Source of the DNA: Desulfocarbo sp964620595
GTDB taxonomy: Bacteria > Desulfobacterota > Desulfarculia > Desulfarculales > Desulfarculaceae
Assembly: GCA_964620595.1 (NCBI GenBank)
Contig: CAZUHP010000010.1
Location: forward strand, 1 to 64,000
Direction of reading: 5' to 3'
DNA: 64,000 bases
How positions within the stretch are numbered: position 1 is the stretch's first letter; each line of letters begins with the position of its first letter. A model generated the notes under the pieces. The model searched no databases, was not told the origin of the DNA, and saw only the letters and a program-made list of their open reading frames with translations. A program made the position numbers and the translations under genes. Below, in pieces: positions 1 through 6,015 of the stretch.

Positions 1-124
1 CCTGGATGCCCAGCTCGTCGATCACCTCGGCCACCAGGCGGTGGATGATGGAGTGGCCGCAGCCGGGACAGTAGTGGAAGATGTTGGGCTTGAGGCTCTG
101 GGGCTTAGTGAATACCTGCTTCAT
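1..124 (-). CDS. 2-oxoacid:ferredoxin oxidoreductase, TPP-binding (beta) subunit, N-terminal fragment
   Basis: Only the first 41 codons are in the window; the rest lies beyond the left edge. The reading begins MKQVFTKPQSL and contains the CPGCGHS signature of the thiamine-pyrophosphate subunit of 2-oxoacid:ferredoxin oxidoreductases. Its ATG (124-122) overlaps the TGA of the upstream alpha-subunit gene in an ATGA arrangement, so the two are translationally coupled in one operon with the ferredoxin subunit. By family knowledge it would decarboxylate a 2-oxoacid on TPP in the cytoplasm and pass electrons to ferredoxin. The substrate (branched-chain 2-oxoacid or 2-oxoglutarate) cannot be decided from this fragment. 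Confidence 0.85.
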   Translation of the reverse strand, partial: MKQVFTKPQSLKPNIFHYCPGCGHSIIHRLVAEVIDELGIQ

Positions 125-1230
125 GCGGCACCTCCCGCCCGCTCGCCTGGGGCCGCCCCGCCCTGGTCCAGGTGGGCGCTGCAATAGTAATGGCTGATCT
201 GGTGGGCCACCTCGTCCGGGGTGGGCACCACCCCGCCGGGCCGGCCGTAGAAATGCACCTCCGCCCGGCCCTTGACCGCGATCTGCACGTCCTCCACCAT
301 CTGGCCCGAACTCATCTCGAACACCAGCAGGTGGCGCACCCGCCGGGCGAGCTGGCCCAGGGGCGCCAGGGGGAAGGGCCACAGGCTGATGGGCCGGAAC
401 AGCCCCACCTTGAAGCCCATCTGGCGCACCCGCTTGATGGCGCCCTTCACGATGCGGGCCGCGGTGCCATAGGCCACCACCACCATCTCCGCATCCTCGC
501 AGCGGTGCTCCTCCCAGCGCACCTCGTCGCGGGCCATGGCGTCGTACTTGCGGGTGAGCTTGTGGTTATGGGCCTCCAGGGCCTTGGGGTCCAAGAGCAG
601 CGAGAGGATCACCCGGCTGGGCCGGCCCTTGGCGCCGCCCAGGGTCCAGTCCTTGGGGGGCAGGGTGGCCGGGTCCACCGGATCGGGGAACACCACCGGC
701 TCCATCATCTGGCCCATGAGACCGTCCCCCAGGATCATCACCGGGTTGCGGTACTTGTCCGCCAGATCGAAGGCGCTGAAGGTGAGGTCGCAAAGTTCCT
801 GGCAGGAGGCCGGGGCCAGCACCAGGCAGCGGTAGTCGCCGTGGCCGCCGCCCCGGGTGGCCTGGAAGTAGTCGCTCTGGGCCGGGGCGATGTTGCCCAG
901 GCCGGGGCCGCCCCGGATCATGTTGGCGATGACCGCGGGCAGCTCCTGGCCGGCCAGGTAGCTTATGCCCTCCTGCTTCAAGCTGATGCCCGGGCTGGAG
1001 GAGCTGGTCATCACCCGGCCGCCGGCCATGGCCGCGCCGATGACCATGTTGATGGAGGAAAGCTCGCTCTCGGCCTGCACGAAGGTTCCGCCCACCTCCA
1101 GCAGGCGCGCGCTCAAGTATTCGGGCACCTCGTTCTGGGGGGTGATGGGGTAGCCGAAGTAGTACCGGCAACCCGCCCGCACCGCGGCCTCCCCCAGGAC
1201 GTGGCTGCCTCGCATCAGTAGCTTAGTCAC
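121..1230 (-). CDS. vorB: 2-oxoacid:ferredoxin oxidoreductase alpha subunit (VorB-like)
   Basis: This 369-residue cytoplasmic protein carries the pyrimidine-binding half of a 2-oxoacid:ferredoxin oxidoreductase. Residues about 18-130 hold the family segments GCRYYFGYPITPQ, SSSSPGISLKQEG and RGGPGLGNIAPAQSDY, which match the VorB branch (3-methyl-2-oxobutanoate:ferredoxin oxidoreductase). The start is a GTG at 1230-1228, overlapping the end of the ferredoxin subunit gene by 8 bp, and its stop overlaps the beta-subunit start. The order delta-alpha-beta is usual for four-subunit enzymes; the gamma subunit is probably left of the window. Annotators also label this family KorA (2-oxoglutarate), so the substrate is inferred and not shown. 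Confidence 0.9.
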   Translation of the reverse strand: MTKLLMRGSHVLGEAAVRAGCRYYFGYPITPQNEVPEYLSARLLEVGGTFVQAESELSSINMVIGAAMAGGRVMTSSSSPGISLKQEGISYLAGQELPAVIANMIRGGPGLGNIAPAQSDYFQATRGGGHGDYRCLVLAPASCQELCDLTFSAFDLADKYRNPVMILGDGLMGQMMEPVVFPDPVDPATLPPKDWTLGGAKGRPSRVILSLLLDPKALEAHNHKLTRKYDAMARDEVRWEEHRCEDAEMVVVAYGTAARIVKGAIKRVRQMGFKVGLFRPISLWPFPLAPLGQLARRVRHLLVFEMSSGQMVEDVQIAVKGRAEVHFYGRPGGVVPTPDEVAHQISHYYCSAHLDQGGAAPGERAGGAA

Positions 1231-1444
1231 GGTACACCTCGATGGCTATGTCCGGGCAGACCACGGCGCACAGGGTACAGCCGGTGCAGGACTTCTTGCC
1301 TTCACCGGGGCTGAACTCCGCGGGGTAGTAGCCCTTGTCGTTAAGCTCCTGGCTCACCTGGATGCATTGTCTGGGACAGAAAGAAACGCAGAGCTGGCAG
1401 CCCTTGCACTTCTCCCGGTCGATCTTGATTTCACCCTTGGGCAT
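1223..1444 (-). CDS. Ferredoxin-type delta subunit of 2-oxoacid oxidoreductase (2x[4Fe-4S])
   Basis: A 73-residue protein starting MPKGEIKIDREKC, with two complete [4Fe-4S] motifs, CKGCQLCVSFCP (about residues 13-24) and CTGCTLCAVVCP (about 53-64). It is the electron-transfer subunit that accepts electrons from the TPP subunit and hands them to soluble ferredoxin. The ATG at 1444-1442 was chosen because upstream sequence in frame has no family resemblance. It is the first gene of the operon and overlaps the alpha-subunit gene by 8 bp. A promoter-like pair lies about 90-115 bp upstream. Confidence 0.9.
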   Translation of the reverse strand: MPKGEIKIDREKCKGCQLCVSFCPRQCIQVSQELNDKGYYPAEFSPGEGKKSCTGCTLCAVVCPDIAIEVYRD

Positions 1445-1530
1445 GTACGGCCTCCGCCCTGCACGCGGGACGGCCGGCCTCTGGAGCCTGGCCGGCGCTC
1501 GCGGGTTGTGTGGAATCACAAGAATTATAG

Positions 1531-1559
1531 CTAGTATCACCCGGAATTACCCCTGTCAA
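1531..1559 (-). promoter_or_regulatory. Candidate sigma-70 promoter of the 2-oxoacid oxidoreductase operon
   Basis: On the minus strand TTGACA (1559-1554) and TACTAG (1536-1531) are separated by 17 bp, about 90 bp before the ferredoxin-subunit start. The -35 is perfect and the -10 is weak. Confidence 0.4.
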
Positions 1560-1585
1560 GGCCGGGTTGGGCAAACAAGGCCGGT

Positions 1586-1614
1586 TTGACAGGCCCCGCT
1601 GGGCTCTATACAAT
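1586..1614 (+). promoter_or_regulatory. Sigma-70 promoter for the DUF493-family gene
   Basis: TTGACA (1586-1591), a 17-bp spacer and TACAAT (1609-1614) lie about 60 bp before the ATG at 1677. This near-consensus promoter is divergent from the oxidoreductase operon promoter, and the two -35 boxes are only about 26 bp apart. Confidence 0.65.
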
Positions 1615-1676
1615 AGAATGACTTGCAACATATCAATAAAGCAAATAAATCCAGCCGACCCCACTCGGAGAGCCCC

Positions 1677-2000
1677 ATGAGCCATGAGCCCCGGCCTGGC
1701 ACCTGCCGCCCTCCCCTGCTCAGCCAAGAGGCCCTGGCCCTGTTGGAGGAGCACCACTGCTTTCCCGGCGAATACACCTTCAAGGTCATCGGCTTTGCGG
1801 GTGAAGAGTTCACGGCAGCGGTGCAAGACGCGGCCGCCAGGGTGCTGGGCCCCATCTCGCCGGACCAGGTGAGGGTGCGGCCCTCCTCGGGCGGGCGCTA
1901 TGTGGCGGTGAACCTGGAGGTCCAGGTGGCCGACTCGGCCCAGGTGCTGGAGGTCTACGCCGCCCTCCGCCAGGTGCAGGGCGTGGTGGTGCTGGTCTAG
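1677..2000 (+). CDS. DUF493 (YbeD-like) family small regulatory-type protein
   Basis: A 107-residue cytoplasmic protein. After about 35 polar residues comes a compact alpha/beta domain (TFKVIGFAGEEF ... AVNLEVQVADSAQVLEVYAAL) with the pattern of the DUF493/YbeD family, an ACT-like ferredoxin fold with no assigned enzymatic role. The ATG at 1677 has an AG-rich ribosome site (CGGAG at 1667-1671); an in-frame upstream start at 1623 is less likely because it lacks one. Its 3' end overlaps by 4 bp the convergent small gene at 1997-2230. Function in this organism is unknown. Confidence 0.75.
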   Translation: MSHEPRPGTCRPPLLSQEALALLEEHHCFPGEYTFKVIGFAGEEFTAAVQDAAARVLGPISPDQVRVRPSSGGRYVAVNLEVQVADSAQVLEVYAALRQVQGVVVLV

Positions 2001-2230
2001 CGCCAATCGCCGGAGGGCTGGATGGACCAGGCGCCGCCAGGGCCGCGGCCGGTGATGCCGCGTCGTTCGAGTTCGGCCAGCGCCGCTTCCAGGTCCTGGG
2101 GCGAGGAATTCCAGAACTGCTGGCAATTGTCCTTGGTGAGTGGGGTGCCGGCGTCGGAAAGCGAGACCATGAGCAGATACAGGCTGGTGGCCTCCACCGT
2201 GAGCCCCATGGTAAATATCTTCTGGTCCAT
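1997..2230 (-). CDS. Small protein of unknown function (77 aa)
   Basis: The product begins MDQKIFTMGLTVEATSLYLL and reads like a small helical domain: VEATSLYLLMVSLSDAG, then DNCQQFWNSSPQDLEAALAEL and ERRGITGR. The spacing of helices and the final RRGI turn resemble a winged-helix or ribbon-helix fold, but no family was recognised. It lies divergent from the long hypothetical gene at 2380 and convergent with the DUF493 gene, overlapping its last 4 bases. The amino-acid composition is balanced, unlike the Arg/Pro/Ala-rich shadow frames here, which supports it being real. Confidence 0.6.
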   Translation of the reverse strand: MDQKIFTMGLTVEATSLYLLMVSLSDAGTPLTKDNCQQFWNSSPQDLEAALAELERRGITGRGPGGAWSIQPSGDWR

Positions 2231-2379
2231 GGCTCCTGGTCCGGGCTAGAGTGGTCGCAGCCGGCTGCGGCCGGCCCCATAGGGTCCCCAACCTTATCAC
2301 AACCCGACCCGCTTGGTCACGGCCAGGCCGCCAAGGGTGCTGTCCGTGGCCCGGATCTCACAAAAAGGTGTACCGCCCA

Positions 2380-3594
2380 ATGTCTCTGCCGCTTCTCATA
2401 TTCCCCAATACCGTGCTGCGCCGGGCTGCGGCGCTCTTGCCCTGGTTCGAACCGCTGCTCCTCTTGCAGCCGCCCAGCCTGGAGCCCGACCCCGACTCGC
2501 CGCTGGGCCAGGCCGGCCTGGTGCGCCGGGTGGTGCCCCAGGGCGGGGCCGAGGCCGCGGGCGGGGCCAAGGGCAAGGAGCTGGCCAAGCTGCTCCGGCA
2601 GTGGGAGCAGTGGGCCCGGGCCCACCAAGGCTCGCCCGACCTGGCCGCCCTCAAGGTGGGGGTGGCGCCGCCGCCCCCGCCCGAGACCGTGCGCGGCCTC
2701 ATGAAAGAGATAAAGGAGTTCGGCCAGAGCCGGCCCGGCCGGCCGGCGCCGCCGCCGGAGGTCACCGCCGACCTCTTCCTGCACCTGGCCCATGTCCGCG
2801 ACCGCGAAACCGCGGACATGGAGGGCATTCTGAACAAAGTGGACCAGGGGCAGCAGAAGCTCTCCGAGATCATGGGGCTCACCCAGGAGGACGCCACGCC
2901 CGCGGACTACGAACAGGCCTTCTACGACCGCCTGCCGCCCCTGGACTACAGCCTGGACGACCAGGAGCACCTGGAACGCCGCCTGTCCGCCTGGGCCACC
3001 CTGGCCGGGGGACTGGGCGCCGAGGCGGCCGACAGTTGGCTGGCCACCGCCTACCTGCCGGCGGTGCAGCTCCTGTTGGAGCGCAACAACCAGCGACTGA
3101 CCAGCCTGGGCCAGGATTTCCGCTCCCCGGCCGGCGCCACCATGCCCGGCCCCGGGGTGATTCCTCCCCCGCCGGCCGACTCGCCCCTGGCCCAGGAGGC
3201 GGCCCGCCTGGTGCTGCCCGACCTCAGCGGACTGGCGGAGGAGGCGCTGGTGGAGGTGCGCGGCCGGCTGATGGCAGAGGGCGACCTGGCCGGCCTGCAT
3301 AGCGGCCTGGCCGGCCTGCTGGGGCGCCTGGCCCACGAGCCCTGGTCCGCCGGGCTGAAAGAGGAGCTGGGCGAGGCTGCCCGCGCCCTGGCCGAAAAGG
3401 TCACCGCCCTGGTCCAAAAGGCCGGGGTGGAGGCCCCGGGCCGGGGAGTCAGCATCCTGGCCTTCCCGGGCCTTGGCCGGGACGAGGTGCTGGCCCTCAT
3501 GCGCGGCGGGGACCAGCTTCCCGCCCTGCCCGCGCCCGAGCGCTGGCCGGACGACTGGCCGGCCGGCTCCTGCCCCCTGGTGGTGGCCTGGTAG
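2380..3594 (+). CDS. Conserved hypothetical protein, helical, Pro/Ala/Glu-rich (404 aa)
   Basis: No family was recognised. The product starts MSLPLLIFPNTVLRRAAALL, has no signal peptide or membrane span, and is predicted mostly helical. It has Pro-rich linkers near residues 70-125 (VAPPPPPETV) and 270 (GVIPPPPADSP). The central part (HVRDRETADMEGILNKVDQGQQKL ... EQAFYDRLPPLDYSLDDQ) suggests a compact helical domain. The ATG at 2380 follows an AAAAAGGTG purine stretch; the longer in-frame reading from 2251 begins in low-complexity Arg-rich sequence and overlaps the intergenic space. It stands alone and is followed by a G-tract array before the convergent HD-GYP gene. Confidence 0.6.
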   Translation: MSLPLLIFPNTVLRRAAALLPWFEPLLLLQPPSLEPDPDSPLGQAGLVRRVVPQGGAEAAGGAKGKELAKLLRQWEQWARAHQGSPDLAALKVGVAPPPPPETVRGLMKEIKEFGQSRPGRPAPPPEVTADLFLHLAHVRDRETADMEGILNKVDQGQQKLSEIMGLTQEDATPADYEQAFYDRLPPLDYSLDDQEHLERRLSAWATLAGGLGAEAADSWLATAYLPAVQLLLERNNQRLTSLGQDFRSPAGATMPGPGVIPPPPADSPLAQEAARLVLPDLSGLAEEALVEVRGRLMAEGDLAGLHSGLAGLLGRLAHEPWSAGLKEELGEAARALAEKVTALVQKAGVEAPGRGVSILAFPGLGRDEVLALMRGGDQLPALPAPERWPDDWPAGSCPLVVAW

Positions 3595-3620
3595 CGGCCG
3601 CCAAGAACCAACGGCCGCGC

Positions 3621-3702
3621 GGGCGACGGGGGGGCAACGGGGGGCGACGGGGGGGACGACGGGGGACGACGGCGCGGGCGCCGGGTGGACGACGGGGGGC
3701 CG
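3621..3702 (+). repeat. G-tract array between convergent genes
   Basis: An 82-bp stretch on the + strand is made of runs of five to seven Gs separated by CGAC, CAAC or GACGAC, giving irregular units around GGGGGGCRACGG. It fills the space between the stop of the gene ending at 3594 and the stop of the HD-GYP gene at 3709. Similar arrays occur at 17573-17635, 37175-37200, 47655-47714 and 49243-49340, and a related coding array at 60708-60875. With more than four G-runs it could form G-quadruplexes. Confidence 0.75.
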
Positions 3703-3708
3703 GACAGG

Positions 3709-4752
3709 CTAGCGGAAGGCCTCCCGGTGCAGGCGGATGAACTCCACCGCTATCTCCCGGTCCAGGCTCACCTCTGACTCGTCCAGCAGCATGACCGCCG
3801 CCTGGGAGGGTGGTATCGCTTGGCGGTAGGGGCGGGGGCTGGTCAGGGCGTCGTACACGTCCACCACCCTGACCAGGCGGGCCAGGTAGGGGATGTTCTC
3901 CTTGATCAGGCCAAAGGGATAGCCCATGCCGTCGGGTTGCTCGTGGTGGTTCAGCACCACGTTGAGCGCGTCATAGGGCACCTTCTTGGACAACGAGAGC
4001 ATCTGGTGTCCCAGGCGGGGGTGCTTTTCCACCTCTTCGCGTTCTTGCCTGGTGAGTTCCCCGGGCTTGTCCACTATCTCGGTGGGGATCTGGGATATGC
4101 CCACGTCGTGCAGCAAGGCCCCCACCCCCAGGGAGCGCAGGCGGTCCTTGCCCATGCCCAGGTGGCGGCCCAACACCAGGGACATCAGGCACACGTTCAC
4201 CGAGTGGTCATAGACCGTGCTGCTGCAACGCAAAACCCGGCCCAGGCTGTGCAGCACGTCTTCCTCCCGCAGAAACATGCCCACCGTGCGCTTGGCCAGG
4301 TCGCAAGCCTTGTCGGTGTTTTCCGGGTCGCGGTCAGAAGCCACGAACATGGCCCTCACGCTCAAGGAGGCCATCTCCTGGAGTAGCTGGGCCTTCTCCT
4401 CTTTGGTCGCCGAAGGGTCGGCCACCAGCGCCTCGGCCCGCTGCCTCATGGCATCCAGCAAAAGGCCCATGTCCTCGCATTTCACGCACACCGAGCGCAG
4501 GCCGGCCCGGGCGAACCGATCCCACCAACTCGCCTTGAACACCTCCCCCTTGGGGCAGATGAGCTGCATCCTCACGGCCTGGGTCTTGGGGTCCACCACG
4601 GGCAGGTATACATCGCACAGACAAGGCTCTTCACGCACAAAAGCTATGAAACTGACCGGAGCCATGCCCCGCCCCCGCGGGTCGATGCGAATCTTGGTAA
4701 GGGTCTGGCAGGGCTCCTGCTGGTAGGCCATCTGGCTCCCATGCTCTGTCAT
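3709..4752 (-). CDS. HD-GYP domain protein (putative cyclic-di-GMP phosphodiesterase)
   Basis: A 347-residue cytoplasmic protein. Residues 1-160 are a unique N-terminal region with a CVKCED pair and no recognisable receiver. Residues about 180-345 are an HD-GYP domain with all hallmark motifs: DHSVNVCLMS, LLHDVGISQIP, HPRLGHQM, and HHEQPDGMGYP, the GYP signature, followed by RVVDVYDALTS. HD-GYP proteins hydrolyse cyclic-di-GMP to pGpG or GMP; all metal-binding His and Asp residues are visible, so it is probably active. The start is the ATG at 4752-4750, with a TTG two codons earlier as an alternative. A promoter candidate lies 125-155 bp upstream. Confidence 0.9.
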   Translation of the reverse strand: MTEHGSQMAYQQEPCQTLTKIRIDPRGRGMAPVSFIAFVREEPCLCDVYLPVVDPKTQAVRMQLICPKGEVFKASWWDRFARAGLRSVCVKCEDMGLLLDAMRQRAEALVADPSATKEEKAQLLQEMASLSVRAMFVASDRDPENTDKACDLAKRTVGMFLREEDVLHSLGRVLRCSSTVYDHSVNVCLMSLVLGRHLGMGKDRLRSLGVGALLHDVGISQIPTEIVDKPGELTRQEREEVEKHPRLGHQMLSLSKKVPYDALNVVLNHHEQPDGMGYPFGLIKENIPYLARLVRVVDVYDALTSPRPYRQAIPPSQAAVMLLDESEVSLDREIAVEFIRLHREAFR

Positions 4753-4876
4753 TGCCAACTCACGAACCTAGAGGGATCTCACCGGGGGCGCTGTCAAGGG
4801 ACACCAATCCCCTCAGCAGGGCAAAAGATTCTGATGCTGGTCCGAAATGGCATGGGGGGGCGGGACCATATAATTC

Positions 4877-4906
4877 ACCATACGCAGGGGGATTAAGAAA
4901 AGTCAA
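4877..4906 (-). promoter_or_regulatory. Candidate sigma-70 promoter of the HD-GYP gene
   Basis: Minus-strand TTGACT (4906-4901), an 18-bp spacer and TATGGT (4882-4877) lie in the region upstream of the ATG at 4752. A TATAAT also occurs on the + strand at 4869-4874, but it has no acceptable -35 at the right distance. Confidence 0.45.
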
Positions 4907-4937
4907 GCCATGGGGGTGCGGAGGCAGGGCATGACAA

Positions 4938-4972
4938 GGGCGCTTTCCCCATGCGGAAAAGCGCCCCTTTTT
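4938..4972. terminator. Hairpin terminator after the FmdB gene
   Basis: GGGCGCTTTCC and GGAAAAGCGCCC form a stem of about 11 bp with a CATG-type loop. On the + strand it is followed by CTTTTT. On the minus strand, where the FmdB gene at 5008-5286 ends 36 bp before it, the tail is only TTGT. It is probably the FmdB operon terminator acting in both directions. A short + strand transcript ending here is possible but unsupported. Confidence 0.5.
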
Positions 4973-5007
4973 AGGCTGGCTTAGCGCAGGCCGCCCGGCC
5001 GGCGGCC

Positions 5008-5286
5008 CTAGCCCTGGTCGGCCTTGCTCTTGGTGTCCTTCTTCTTGGCCTTGTCGGTCTTGGCTCCGCTGGAGCCGCTGCCTTCGCTCTTTTGGGTGGA
5101 GGAGTTCTTGCCCTTGTAGTCGGTCACGTACCAGCCGTCACCCTTGAGGTGAAAGGCGTTCATGCTCATGATCTTGTGCAGCTTGCCGCCGCAAGAGGGG
5201 CATTTCTTCAAGGGCGGGTCCGAAAACTTCTGAAGGGCCTCGTGAATCTCGTGGCATCCTGCGCATTCATACTCATAGATGGGCAT
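5008..5286 (-). CDS. FmdB-family zinc-ribbon protein
   Basis: A 92-residue protein starting MPIYEYECAGC, the diagnostic N-terminus of FmdB/regulatory zinc-ribbon proteins, with cysteine pairs at about residues 8/11 and 29/32 that should bind one zinc. Residues 60-92 form a Lys/Ser/Glu-rich disordered tail. The ribosome site AGGAAAAGAG precedes the ATG. The upstream gene's stop lies 21 bp away, so the two form an operon. The family was named from formamidase/amidase regulation, but most members have no proven role; zinc binding and nucleic-acid contact are inferred. Confidence 0.85.
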   Translation of the reverse strand: MPIYEYECAGCHEIHEALQKFSDPPLKKCPSCGGKLHKIMSMNAFHLKGDGWYVTDYKGKNSSTQKSEGSGSSGAKTDKAKKKDTKSKADQG

Positions 5287-5307
5287 GTCTCTTTTCCTCC
5301 CAATGCG

Positions 5308-5850
5308 CTAACAAGTTGCCGTGGCGAAACTGTCCTCGCCGTGCTCCTGGTAAAAGTTGAGAACCCTGTCCAGGTGTGGCAAGCGCACGCGGCGCAGGGT
5401 TTTGGCCGTGATGGCGTGGACCTTGGCCTCCTCCTGGGCCCTTTCCTGGGGTGTGGCCTCGAACAGATGCTGGAAGCGGTAGAAACGCACCACGTGCACC
5501 AGTTCGTGGGCCAGGACATAGGTCAGAAGCGGCAGCATCAGCTCCTCCACCCCCTCCCGCTGGATCAGGCCCAGCAGGTTGTGGTCCTGGAGGCAGATGC
5601 GGAAAAAGTCCCGGGCGCGCAGGCGGCCGGGCCGGGGAGGCTTGCGCAGGCGCAAGACCTGGGCCAGGGCCCGGCCGTTGATCTCGGCCGGGCTCAACTC
5701 GGCCAGGGTGCGAAGCTCATAAGGGTAGCGCAGCCAGGCGGTGTCCGAGATGCGGAAATAGTCGCTCACGCTCTCTTCGGCCACCTCCAGGGCATGAGCC
5801 ACCTGGCTGAGTTCCGCTATGCTGAATAGCCTTGCCTGGGTCATGCCCAT
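5308..5850 (-). CDS. Zincin-like (HExxH) putative metallopeptidase, uncharacterised
   Basis: A 180-residue soluble protein with HELVH at about residues 115-119, in the context LLTYVLAHELVHVVRF, as in a zincin active-site helix. A downstream EEAKVHAIT segment (about 140-149) could provide the third ligand. It is otherwise uncharacterised, with a substrate that cannot be read from sequence. I chose the ATG at 5850, preceded by GGCGGAG; alternative in-frame ATGs lie at 5862 and 5844. It is the first gene of a two-gene operon with fmdB, suggesting a zinc-related or quality-control pair, which is inference. Confidence 0.65.
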   Translation of the reverse strand: MGMTQARLFSIAELSQVAHALEVAEESVSDYFRISDTAWLRYPYELRTLAELSPAEINGRALAQVLRLRKPPRPGRLRARDFFRICLQDHNLLGLIQREGVEELMLPLLTYVLAHELVHVVRFYRFQHLFEATPQERAQEEAKVHAITAKTLRRVRLPHLDRVLNFYQEHGEDSFATATC

Positions 5851-5956
5851 CGCTCCGCCCATGCCATCGCCAAGAAATATAAACACCCACCGGCCGGGGG
5901 GCAAGGGGTGGAGCGCAAAAAAAGCAGGCCGGGCAGGTCCTTGCCCAGCCGCCCGG

Positions 5957-5985
5957 TTGACAAACCAACTCCGCCCAAGGACAAT
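5957..5985 (+). promoter_or_regulatory. Candidate sigma-70 promoter of the secreted LamG-like protein gene
   Basis: TTGACA (5957-5962), a 17-bp spacer and GACAAT (5980-5985) lie 31 bp upstream of the ATG at 6016. Confidence 0.55.
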
Positions 5986-6015
5986 GGCCCCAGGCCTTGG
6001 CAGGAGAACCCAGCG

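Noticed and set aside
172..1221. Long + strand open frame antisense to the oxidoreductase alpha subunit
   Set aside because: It is His/Gly/Ala-rich with no family resemblance and mirrors codon bias of the real minus-strand gene.
2251..2379. N-terminal extension of the hypothetical protein from 2251
   Set aside because: The segment is Arg/Pro/Gly-rich without similarity to a domain and would occupy the only promoter space between divergent genes.
4753..4972. Small RNA on the + strand ending at the hairpin near 4970
   Set aside because: A TATAAT exists at 4869 but has no -35, and the hairpin is explained as terminator of the minus-strand FmdB operon.
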